DNA of 47,029 nucleotides, from NCBI GenBank assembly GCA_041497995.1, contig JBGQHM010000005.1, forward strand, positions 1-47,029. The letters run 5' to 3'. Under the pieces are notes generated by a model. That model was not told the origin of the DNA, did no database searches, and was given only the letters and a program-made list of their open reading frames with translations. Position 1 is the stretch's first letter; each line of letters begins with the position of its first letter. Shown one piece after another: positions 33,930 through 41,650 of this stretch. Position numbers and translations under genes: made by a program. Source of the stretch: DATKMS01 sp041497995. Lineage in GTDB: Bacteria; Desulfobacterota; Binatia; HRBIN30.

Positions 33930-34367
33930 TCATCGGAAGGCGCTTGGCCAAACGGCAAGACCACTCGTCTTCGCACCGTTCCAAAGCTCGCGGCCATACG
34001 TTGCCACCGTCACCGGCTCGTCCAACGTCTCGCGCCAGAACAGCGCGGTCGCCAAGTGCACCGCGTCGTAGCCACGCAATCCATGCTCCCAAGCGAGCCC
34101 AGCGGCACGGGCCGCGAGCGCCTCGGTCAGTTGCAGGCGGATCATGTCTTCCCAGTCATCGTTGAAGGCCGTCAGTGCCGCTGCGGCCGCGTCTCGCGTC
34201 ACCAGCTTCACACGCGCCGCTATGGCGAGGGCTGCGGCCACCTCAGCGCGGCTTATCACAGCCGTGCCCAGTGCCGTCGCCTCACCGACGAGGACATTCA
34301 CATCGACGGAGCCGGCCTCGGCGACGTAGCGCTTCACCAAGGCGCTGGCGTCAAGGTATGCGATCAT
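33930..34367 (-). CDS. VapC-type PIN-domain ribonuclease toxin
   Basis: A 145-residue PIN domain. Acidic residues are in MIAYLDASALVKRY (Asp6), SRAEVAAAL (Glu), and GYDAVHLATAL (Asp), the expected metal-binding set of VapC RNases, which cleave tRNA or other RNA. ATG 34367 overlaps the stop of the antitoxin gene (ATGA), the usual order of antitoxin first. A longer frame to 34724 covers the antitoxin and is rejected. The pair lies in the selC-associated accessory region, where toxin-antitoxin modules often stabilise DNA. Confidence 0.86.
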   Translation of the reverse strand: MIAYLDASALVKRYVAEAGSVDVNVLVGEATALGTAVISRAEVAAALAIAARVKLVTRDAAAAALTAFNDDWEDMIRLQLTEALAARAAGLAWEHGLRGYDAVHLATALFWRETLDEPVTVATYGRELWNGAKTSGLAVWPSAFR

Positions 34368-34639
34368 CCGCGGTCGGCGACTAGCAAGCCCGCTACGGTG
34401 CGACGACCGCGCAGCTTCGCAACGGGCTTGGCGGGTCTGAGCTTGTGGCCGCTCCACTGCGCCTGACCGGCCTCGCGCATCGCAGCGAGGCGTTCGCCGA
34501 GCTGTGGTCCCATGGGAACGATGCGCCCGATCGGCACGCCACGTTCGGTGATCACTACGGACTCCCCCGCTTTGGTGAGCCGCAAATAGTGACTCAGCTT
34601 GCTCTTGAGTTCGCGCACGCTTGCGGATGCTTGGCCCAT
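34364..34639 (-). CDS. Phd/YefM-family antitoxin
   Basis: A 91-residue protein. From ATG 34639, behind AAGGAGA, it begins MGQASASVRELKSKLSHYLR and continues with GESVVITERGVPIGRIVPM, the Phd/YefM DNA-binding and dimer domain. The C-terminal tail (GHKLRPAKPVAKLRGRRT) is basic and probably carries the toxin-neutralising segment. Its stop overlaps the VapC start. Antitoxin binding to its own promoter would give autoregulation, as known for the family; no operator is apparent. Confidence 0.85.
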   Translation of the reverse strand: MGQASASVRELKSKLSHYLRLTKAGESVVITERGVPIGRIVPMGPQLGERLAAMREAGQAQWSGHKLRPAKPVAKLRGRRTVAGLLVADRG

Positions 34640-34719
34640 CGCGGTCTCCTTGGCCTTGTGAGGTTCTGTGACCACAGACTGCCAGAAAGTGGTCACATCG
34701 TCGAGGCCGAGAGCCGGGC

Positions 34720-35000
34720 GGCATCAGCGGCTACGTCGGTCTTCACGCCGCGCCGATCCGGCAGATCTTCAAGGTTGCATTCGGGCAGGCGGGCTTCCCC
34801 TATTTCCACCCGCACAGCTTCCTGAAGACTCTGGCGCGGCTTGGCCAGGAGATCGCCCGGAGGCCCGAGGACCCGAAAGCCTGGAGCCAGAACCTCGGCA
34901 ACGAGCAAGTGATGACGACCTTCACTAGTGACGGTTCGGTGGAGCGGCACCGGCAAGCGAGATCATGCGCGACTATCAGGTTCCAAGAAGCCGTCCGTGA
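34720..35000 (+). pseudogene. C-terminal remnant of a tyrosine recombinase (integrase), decayed
   Basis: Translating the plus strand gives GPIRQIF-like text, then YFHPHSFLKTLARLGQ, PEDPKAWSQNLGNE and VMTTFTSDGSVERHRQ. This is the catalytic C-terminus of phage-type integrases whose consensus reads PHSFR, LGHE and TSYG. Here the Arg is Leu, the second His is Asn and the Tyr nucleophile is Asp. A one-base loss near 34963 shifts the frame: after RQA the original tail EIMRDYQVPRSRP and a stop (34998-35000) are read one frame over. Nothing N-terminal remains: upstream is the antitoxin leader. It is inactive and marks integrase-driven acquisition. The stretch 35001-35098 holds nothing I recognise. 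Confidence 0.78.
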
Positions 35001-35098
35001 CTGACGAACAGCGGGTCCGAGGGATTGCCGAAGAAGTGTATCGCGCGAGATCGGGAGCAAGGTAGCCGTCGAGAGATCGAAGATGGGTGAGTCGTCCC

Positions 35099-38077
35099 CT
35101 ACGCCGCCAGCAGGTCATTCCCGCTCGCGCTCCGCTGCCACACGTAGTCATAGACGCGATTCGCGGCCTCCTCAGTCTCCTCGTCGGTGAACGGTGGTCG
35201 TGGCAGTGACTGCCAGAGGTTGTCGAGGATGAAGACTTTTACCTCAGCCTGGGTCGTCGTCTTTTGAGTCCAGTCTTGAATAGGCCGGAGCAGCTCCCGC
35301 AGAGACGAGAGCAAGGTCTTGCTCGCCTGCTTCAGCCGCTCCCGATCGGCCTTGCTGATGGTGTCCTTGAACAGTAGGTCGAACAGCGTCAACTCGTCGT
35401 CACTCAATCCTTCTTCCGCGGCACGCCGCTGCTCGGCATCGAGACTGGCCGCGAGCACGACCAGTTGCGCGAAGGTCGCTTCGACAGTGGCGCGGTCCTT
35501 CTCGCGATTATAGTCCGCGATGATCTCCTGGTACTTCTTGTAGTAGTCCATCCGCATCGGATTCCGGGCGAGCATCTGCGCCAGCTTCTTTTCGACGACC
35601 TCGCGGATGTCTTGCAGCGCAGCGTGCTTCCGCCGCACTTTGGCTGCAAACTCGTTGCGGAGCTTCTCAAAGTCGATCTGGCTCAAGTCCACCGTGAGGC
35701 CCTCGGCCTGGTCCCCGCCCGGCGCTTGCGCCCGGATCGCTTCGTTGACGATCCGGTACAACTCCTTGAGCAACTCGGTCACGTCTGCCGTGTCGCGTCG
35801 CTCTTCCAACTTCTTGCAAATCGTCTCAATGTTGTCGTGGCGCTCCGCATACGCAAAGGCGCTCGGCTCCATCAGCAGCGCCTTGAAGCGGAGGAACACC
35901 TGACGCGCCATGATCTCGAACCGGCGCTTCGCTTCGTCCGAGGTGTACAGCGCGTCCCTGGCATCCCGCAGCGCCTCGGTCCGCGCGAAGCCGGTTGCGC
36001 CGCGAAGCCGGTTCGGATCAAACCCAAGACCGCGGAGATGCTTCTCAGCCGCCTCGATGGCCTGCAGCAGGGCCGCCACCAACTCCGCGATGGGAGCCAC
36101 GATCTCGCCGTCCCCACCGCCATCTTCGTCACCCAACGCGTACTGCGCCAGCGCCTCGCGCAGGCTCTTCAGCATGCCGTTGTAGTCGACGATGACCCCG
36201 CAGTCCTTTCCGGGGTAGACGCGGTTGGCGCGTGCGATGGCCTGCATCAGGTTGTGGGTCTTCATCGGCTTGTCGATGTACAGCGTCGCCAGGCATTCCA
36301 CGTCGAAGCCGGTCAGCCACATCGCGCACACGATTGCGATACGGAAGGGGTGCTGCGGGTCCTTGAAGGCATCCTCCACATCCACCCGCTTGCCATCAGG
36401 TGTCTCGAAGCCGGTCTTCATCACCACACGGTGCGGGATGATGTCGAAGTCCCAGCGTTGGAAGTCGCGGACCTCGTTCTGCGCTTCGCTGATGACGATC
36501 TCGATGATGGTGCTCTCCATCCACCGCGCCTGCCCGCGCAAAAACTCTAGGTCCTTGCCGAGGCGCTCCTGCTCATCCTGACTTGAAGTAGCGGCCAGCT
36601 CGTCTTCCTTCCTCGGAAGAAGCGCTTTGATCTCGGCGAGCTTGAACTGCCAGCACCACTCGATTCGCTGAAACATTCGCGCGCAGGTGACCTTGTCGAT
36701 GCACACGAGCATCGACTTCCCGGTCTCCCAGCGGGTGGAGCAGTGCTCGACGAAGTCGGCGGCCAGTTTGTCGAGGCGATCGTCCGCGGTGATGACCTCG
36801 TAGTCCTTGCCGAGCAACTTCTCCAACAGAGCGGTCTGATCCGGGTCGAGGTCGGCCTTCTCGACCGCCTCTGCAATGCGGTCGTTCAGGTCGAGGCGCG
36901 CGATGCCCAGCTTCTCGCCGCGGCTCTCGTATACCAGCTTGACGGTGGATTGGTCCTCCTCCGAGCGCTTGAAGTCGTAGCGCGAGATGTAGTCGCCGAA
37001 GATGCGCCGCGTCAGTTCGTCGTGCTTGAAGAGCGGCGTCCCGGTGAAGCCGATGAACGAGGCGTTGGGGAGCGCCTGCCACATATTCCGCGCGAACTTG
37101 CCCGCCTGGGTGCGGTGCGCCTCGTCCGAGATGACGATGATGTCGTCGCGCTCGCTGTACGGCTCGGTGACCGGCTGGTTGAACTTGTGGATCAGGCTGA
37201 AGACGAAGCGATGATTGCCGCGCAGGATCTCCTGCAGCTCCTTTCCCGAGCTGGCGCGCGGGGTCTTGTCGTCTGTCACGCCGCAGCCGATGAAGGTGCG
37301 CCAGATCTGGTCGTCCAGGTCCTCCCGGTCGGTCATCACCAGGAAGGTGAAGTTGCCGGGCACGACCCGCCGTACTTTCTCTGCAAAGAACGCCATCGAG
37401 TACGATTTGCCGCTGCCCTGCGTGTGCCAGAAGACTCCCAGTCGTCCCAGATCGGGATGAGCCCGCTTCACCAGGGGCAATTCGTCTTCCCATGTATTCT
37501 CTGAATGGACGAGATCTCCATCGGCCGCGCCGGACGGTCGCGCCTCAGCGGCCTTGAGCAGCTCCGGCATTGGCACGCGGTACTCGATCAATCGCTCTCC
37601 AGACGGGAACTTCCGCTTCAGCTCTTCCTGGCGCTGGACCGAAGCGACAGCGTTGTTCACGCCGAGCACCTGATGGTTGCGGGCGACGATCTTGCGCGTA
37701 CCCCCTGCTCGGCTGTCGTCGAACAGGATGAAATTCTCGACGAGGTCGAGCAGCCGTTCCTTCGCCAACATCCCGTTGAGGAGTGCCTCCGCGTCTACGC
37801 GTCCCTTGTCTTTCTCCGTGTTGCGTTTCCATTCGACGAAGTGCTCCCACTTGCTCGTGATCGAGCCATAGCGGGCCTGCTCGCCGTTGCTCACCACGAG
37901 GAAGGCGTTTTGGTGGAAAGCGTGGCCAATGCTGTGTTCACTCATGTAGTCGGTGAGATTGTCGTCGAAACCGGCGCGGATGTTCCGGTAGACGGCCTTC
38001 AGCTCAATGAAGACCAGCGGCAGGCCGTTGACGAAGCAAACCAGGTCCGCACGCCGGTTGTAGTGCGGAACCCGCAC
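35099..38077 (-). CDS. hsdR: type I restriction enzyme R subunit, main fragment (frameshifted gene)
   Basis: A 992-residue frame covering the nuclease core and motor. The PD-(D/E)xK residues are in ADLVCFVNGLPLVFIELK (Asp11, Glu25, Lys27 here), Walker A is TQGSGKS (219-225), and the DEAH box is SDEAHR (318-322). The helicase lobe continues to about 600, then a helical C-terminus follows that contacts the methylase. The first codon (GTG 38077) is not a true start: in the next frame (38004-38525) lies the missing N-terminus, separated by one extra base at 38088-38090. Read through, the enzyme would have about 1141 residues. It is the last gene of the hsd operon. Confidence 0.9.
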   Translation of the reverse strand: MRVPHYNRRADLVCFVNGLPLVFIELKAVYRNIRAGFDDNLTDYMSEHSIGHAFHQNAFLVVSNGEQARYGSITSKWEHFVEWKRNTEKDKGRVDAEALLNGMLAKERLLDLVENFILFDDSRAGGTRKIVARNHQVLGVNNAVASVQRQEELKRKFPSGERLIEYRVPMPELLKAAEARPSGAADGDLVHSENTWEDELPLVKRAHPDLGRLGVFWHTQGSGKSYSMAFFAEKVRRVVPGNFTFLVMTDREDLDDQIWRTFIGCGVTDDKTPRASSGKELQEILRGNHRFVFSLIHKFNQPVTEPYSERDDIIVISDEAHRTQAGKFARNMWQALPNASFIGFTGTPLFKHDELTRRIFGDYISRYDFKRSEEDQSTVKLVYESRGEKLGIARLDLNDRIAEAVEKADLDPDQTALLEKLLGKDYEVITADDRLDKLAADFVEHCSTRWETGKSMLVCIDKVTCARMFQRIEWCWQFKLAEIKALLPRKEDELAATSSQDEQERLGKDLEFLRGQARWMESTIIEIVISEAQNEVRDFQRWDFDIIPHRVVMKTGFETPDGKRVDVEDAFKDPQHPFRIAIVCAMWLTGFDVECLATLYIDKPMKTHNLMQAIARANRVYPGKDCGVIVDYNGMLKSLREALAQYALGDEDGGGDGEIVAPIAELVAALLQAIEAAEKHLRGLGFDPNRLRGATGFARTEALRDARDALYTSDEAKRRFEIMARQVFLRFKALLMEPSAFAYAERHDNIETICKKLEERRDTADVTELLKELYRIVNEAIRAQAPGGDQAEGLTVDLSQIDFEKLRNEFAAKVRRKHAALQDIREVVEKKLAQMLARNPMRMDYYKKYQEIIADYNREKDRATVEATFAQLVVLAASLDAEQRRAAEEGLSDDELTLFDLLFKDTISKADRERLKQASKTLLSSLRELLRPIQDWTQKTTTQAEVKVFILDNLWQSLPRPPFTDEETEEAANRVYDYVWQRSASGNDLLAA

Positions 38078-38525
38078 ACCCTGAATCTTTCAGCTCGCGC
38101 ACGGCGAGGAAGCGGTTGTTGGGTTTTCCATCCGGCCCGATGCCGTTGCGAAAATCGATCGCCTTCGCCCGCGCGTGGCGTGTCTCACCGGATGCGTCGC
38201 GCCACTCGACCGGTACGCCGCGGCGGATGAAGTCATCGAACTCTCGGTTATGTTGCAGCAATGAGCGCGCGAAGTCGCTGCGCGTGAGCTTCTCGATCGC
38301 CAGTTCTCGTGCTGATTCCGGGAGATCTGGGTTGAGCCGTTCCAGGGCTGTGCGCACATCGCGCACCAATACAACCTCTCGCTCCGACGCGCGCCCCAGC
38401 GTTCCCTGCGGGCCGAATGTCTCCGTGTTGAAGGCGTAGACGCTCTCCCAGCCGAGCACCCCGTCGAGATGCGCCGCGAAGGTTTGCTGGACGAGACGGT
38501 CTTCGCTGTTGATGCCCGTGATCAT
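38004..38525 (-). CDS. hsdR: type I restriction enzyme R subunit, N-terminal fragment
   Basis: Starts at ATG 38525, six bases after the DUF4276 gene, with a typical HsdR N-terminus (MITGINSEDRLVQQTFAAHL, then FDDFIRRGVPVEW and NNRFLAVRELK). After RELK the frame leaves the family and ends at 38004. On the minus strand the run CTGAAAGATTCAG has one A too many: with CTGAAGATTCAG the protein continues RELKIQGVRVPHY into the main fragment. The final 27 residues of this frame are therefore out-of-frame text. It could be a true disabling mutation or a base-calling error in an A-run. Confidence 0.85.
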   Translation of the reverse strand: MITGINSEDRLVQQTFAAHLDGVLGWESVYAFNTETFGPQGTLGRASEREVVLVRDVRTALERLNPDLPESARELAIEKLTRSDFARSLLQHNREFDDFIRRGVPVEWRDASGETRHARAKAIDFRNGIGPDGKPNNRFLAVRELKDSGCAGSALQPACGPGLLRQRPAAGLH

Positions 38526-38531
38526 GCGGCC

Positions 38532-39200
38532 TCACCGCGACGACCCCAGGGACTCCAGTCCTGTCACCCACGCATCGAAATGCGGACACTCCGAGCGCAC
38601 CTTCTCGAGCCCGATCCTCTCAACTACGAGAGGGCCGTGCAGGCGCTTGCGATACTGGGGAAGAAGCTTGATGAGGCGCTTCGACGGTGCTGTCTCTGGT
38701 CCGTCGTTGATCTCTTCAGGATCGGCGAACTGCGTCCGGATCTCGCGGAGCCGATCGGCAACTCGGGCAGCGCCTAGAACCTCCGAGATACGATCGGGGT
38801 CAGAGAAGAGCATCCCCTCATACTCGTGCAGCATCAGGTGCGCTGTGAAGCGCGGATGGTTCACGATCCGGTTGATCGCCGCTTCTAGCTGCTCGACGCG
38901 TTTGTGCGGCTGTTCCGATTTGACCTCGGGCCAGCCAGGGAAGTCCTTGGGGAATCCATAGTAGTCGAAAATTGTCGTGATCAGCACCGCGTCGCTGTCG
39001 CGAAACAAGCGGTCGAGATCGTTCTTGATCTTATGAAAGGAGCTCACGCCACCTTTGAAGTCCGGGCCGGCCTTCACCTTCTTGGTGGTGAGGATCGTCG
39101 GAATCGGCACGATCCCCACTTCCTGCAGATGCGGCCGCAGGATGTCTTTGACAAAGCGGTCCTCCGTCGGTCCCTCAACCAACATCAGTACCCGCTTCAT
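38532..39200 (-). CDS. DUF4276 (TOPRIM-like) protein
   Basis: A 222-residue protein that begins MKRVLMLVEGPTEDRFV, the glutamate motif of TOPRIM-like proteins, and has an acidic stretch in AVLITTIFDYYGFP where the DxD motif would sit. This matches DUF4276. Such proteins usually sit next to an AAA ATPase, as here: the ATPase stop is 3 bases upstream, so the two are coupled. By analogy with OLD-type and PARIS-type pairs, it may be a nuclease or effector released by the ATPase; that is an inference from arrangement, and the AriB protein of PARIS belongs to another family (DUF4435). It lies between hsdS and hsdR. Confidence 0.82.
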   Translation of the reverse strand: MKRVLMLVEGPTEDRFVKDILRPHLQEVGIVPIPTILTTKKVKAGPDFKGGVSSFHKIKNDLDRLFRDSDAVLITTIFDYYGFPKDFPGWPEVKSEQPHKRVEQLEAAINRIVNHPRFTAHLMLHEYEGMLFSDPDRISEVLGAARVADRLREIRTQFADPEEINDGPETAPSKRLIKLLPQYRKRLHGPLVVERIGLEKVRSECPHFDAWVTGLESLGSSR

Positions 39201-39203
39201 GTC

Positions 39204-40298
39204 TCAGGGCCGCGCTCCAACCACGTTCTTCTCCCACAGCTCACCCAGGCCATACCCATCGAGCCACGCCGACAGATCCTCCTTGGCAAGATGGCGAAAG
39301 ACGCTCTCGCCGTTGACTCGATCGACCGCCCAGACCGATTCGGGAGTCAGCTGATTGACCAGCGTCACCGATTGCGTTGCAGCGATCACTTGGGTGCGTT
39401 CGGAGGCCGAGCTGAACAAGTCCGCCAGAAGCTCGATGGCGGCCGGATGCAGCCCCAGCTCCGGTTCATCAATCAAGATGACCGGCGGCGTCGTGGGTTG
39501 CAGCAGCAAAGTCGCGAGGCAAATGAAGCGCAGGGTGCCGTCTGAAAGCGCGTGGGCGTTGAAGTAGCGATCGCTGCCTTTCTCTTTCCACTCCAACCGA
39601 ATCTTGTCGGGGTTCAGGCGGGAGGGTTTGAGGCGGAATGAGTCGAAGAACGGTGCAACTTGGCGCAACGTGCCCTCGATATTCTCGAATGTGCTCGAAT
39701 CCCTCTCCTGCAGCCGGTAGAGAAAAGCCGCGAGGTTGGAGGCGTCCTCGCGAAGGTAGCTGTTGTCTTCAAGCTCCCCCGTCTGCTTGACCTTGGCGCC
39801 CGAGCTGGTGTCGTGGAAGTGATAGATGCGGTAGCTCTTCAGATCCGACTTGACGTACGTCGCGACCCTCTCCTTCGATCCAGGGAGCTTCGACTCCGCG
39901 TGCCCTTCGCCGAGGGGAAGATCCATCGGTCGCGGGAAGCCGCGTCCTCGATCGTGAAAGTAGATCGTCTCGTCGGTGAAAATGAACCGATCTTCCTCCG
40001 TGGGTACCAGCTCGAAGCTGTAGCCATTCGCGTAGCTTCCCTCGGCAAAGTTCACCGCCACTGCGAGGGACGGTGATCGCTTACGTCCAAAGTAAAGAAT
40101 GTTGTCCGCTCCGCCCGCCGTGCCGGTGTAGGTCTGCAGTTGTTCTTGGACCACCTGGTTGAGGAAGTGGAAAACCCCAACGAGGTTCGACTTTCCCGAG
40201 CCGTTGCCCCCGATGAACACGTTCATGCGACCGAGCTTCAGGGTCTGCTCCCGGATCGACCGGAAGTTGCGAACGGTCAGCTCCTCGAGGATTCTCAT
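39204..40298 (-). CDS. AAA/ABC-type ATPase (AAA_21-like)
   Basis: A 364-residue SMC/OLD-like ATPase without a long coiled coil. Walker A is GGNGSGKS (30-37), the ABC signature is LSDGT (251-255), Walker B is VILIDEPE (273-280), followed by LGLHP and an ATQS switch (about 307-310). It opens with MRILEELTVRNFRSI, typical of defence-linked ATPases. It is followed 3 bases later by the DUF4276 gene and preceded by hsdS with a 119-base gap, so it is a guest pair in the hsd operon. Sensing of phage or DNA damage is plausible but not shown. Confidence 0.87.
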   Translation of the reverse strand: MRILEELTVRNFRSIREQTLKLGRMNVFIGGNGSGKSNLVGVFHFLNQVVQEQLQTYTGTAGGADNILYFGRKRSPSLAVAVNFAEGSYANGYSFELVPTEEDRFIFTDETIYFHDRGRGFPRPMDLPLGEGHAESKLPGSKERVATYVKSDLKSYRIYHFHDTSSGAKVKQTGELEDNSYLREDASNLAAFLYRLQERDSSTFENIEGTLRQVAPFFDSFRLKPSRLNPDKIRLEWKEKGSDRYFNAHALSDGTLRFICLATLLLQPTTPPVILIDEPELGLHPAAIELLADLFSSASERTQVIAATQSVTLVNQLTPESVWAVDRVNGESVFRHLAKEDLSAWLDGYGLGELWEKNVVGARP

Positions 40299-40417
40299 GG
40301 CGGGACCAGATCAACTTTCTCAAGGAGCCTACACGCCGTCTGCCGAGGCCGCAAACGCACCGCCGCTCTGGTTGCCGACCTTGCAGGTCAGCAGTGATCC
40401 GCTCGCTCCGGTGATCT

Positions 40418-41650
40418 TCACACTACGATCTCCCCGCTCATCAGGCGCGGCAGCAGCAGGTCACGGGCGGCGCTGAGCTTGTCGTTCTGCTCCATCAGGT
40501 TCGCAACCTGTCGGAACATCGGCGCGACCGCTTCCTCAAAGTGCCGGGTCTTCTTCTCATCCGGCACCACGAAAGGAATCAGCTTGAATGTGTCCACGAC
40601 TATCGCATCGAACACGGCGCCGACTGCATGTTGCTTGAAGTGTTCGACCGCCTCCTTGAGCCCGCAGAATAGGAAGAGCTGCGATATGTGCCCCTTGCCA
40701 ATGAGTGCGTAGCAAGACTGACTCATCGCCATCGGGCACGATGCAAGATTGAGGTTGCCAACTGTGCCCCGCGCTGAGATGAAGACGGTATCCGTTTCGT
40801 AGAGCCTACTGTTGCAGTTCTTCAGTCCAAGTTCTGTGATGGCGCGCTCGGTCTGTCGTACGTAGCAGGTATCGGTTGCGTCCTTCGGCGTGTAGAAGGG
40901 GATCTCACCGTCCCAATAGTCAGGCTCGGTCGTCTTCGGAGTGCCGCCGCTAAGCACTTCCATCGCTGAGAATGCTGCCGACTCTTCCCACCCCTCCGGC
41001 ACGCCGTTGGTAATGCGAGTATGCTCGTGGCCGGGGAAGCGGAGGCGGACGAACCACTCGCGGTACAGCTGCCGCGCGGCTTCCTCCAACAGCGCCATCC
41101 GCCGCCGGTTGTTCTCGATCAGGTCGTCGTAGGCCGAAAATACGTCCACGATTCGTTCTTGCACTGCTTTGGAAGGAAGCGGCAATTTGATCTTGTTGAT
41201 GTCTCGGATTGGGAGCTGTGGCTGAGCAACGCCGCTGCGAAGCTGCTCAACCTGCCCTTCGAAACCCGGTGAACGCAGAAAGCCATAAAGAAACGCGGGG
41301 AGAAGCTTCATGGGGTCCGTCCGCATGATGACCATGCCCGAGTTGATCCGAACGTGGTCGTACGGAACGTCATCTCCGTACAAGGCAGTATTTCCGAGCG
41401 TACCTCGCGTGGTCAGGACAACATCATGCCTTGACAACCTTCCCTTCCGCAGTTGGTCGTCCTTTTGTTCCGATATGAACTGGCATTCAGAGAAGTCGAA
41501 GCCGGAGCTGGTCACGTTTGCCGCGCTAAGAAAGAGGCAGTAACCGTCATCGGAGAAGTCTCCGTGCTTAGGATAGGTTTTACCTCTGTCTCCATCGATG
41601 ATTTGGAGAGGAGCTTGGCCGAGTGGCAATTCCCCCCAGCCCCGTTTCAT
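40418..41650 (-). CDS. hsdS: type I restriction-modification specificity subunit
   Basis: Directs the methylase and nuclease to a bipartite DNA target. The 410-residue protein has two target-recognition halves, each followed by a conserved helix: first LPSKAVQERIVDVFSAYDDLIENNRRRMALLEEAARQLYREWF (about 157-199) and a second at the C-terminus (FRQVANLMEQNDKLSAARDLLLPRLMSGEI). The start ATG 41650 overlaps the hsdM stop (ATGA). Both recognition halves appear complete, so the specificity subunit is intact. The recognised DNA sequence cannot be read off. Confidence 0.9.
   Translation of the reverse strand: MKRGWGELPLGQAPLQIIDGDRGKTYPKHGDFSDDGYCLFLSAANVTSSGFDFSECQFISEQKDDQLRKGRLSRHDVVLTTRGTLGNTALYGDDVPYDHVRINSGMVIMRTDPMKLLPAFLYGFLRSPGFEGQVEQLRSGVAQPQLPIRDINKIKLPLPSKAVQERIVDVFSAYDDLIENNRRRMALLEEAARQLYREWFVRLRFPGHEHTRITNGVPEGWEESAAFSAMEVLSGGTPKTTEPDYWDGEIPFYTPKDATDTCYVRQTERAITELGLKNCNSRLYETDTVFISARGTVGNLNLASCPMAMSQSCYALIGKGHISQLFLFCGLKEAVEHFKQHAVGAVFDAIVVDTFKLIPFVVPDEKKTRHFEEAVAPMFRQVANLMEQNDKLSAARDLLLPRLMSGEIVV

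Noticed and set aside
34693..34956. Minus-strand open frame of 87 residues
   Set aside because: It is antisense to the integrase remnant, whose plus-strand motifs are far more convincing.
38004..38090. hsdR break explained by selenocysteine at UGA, given the nearby selC
   Set aside because: No TGA interrupts the gene; the frames join by removing one A, so it is a plain frameshift.
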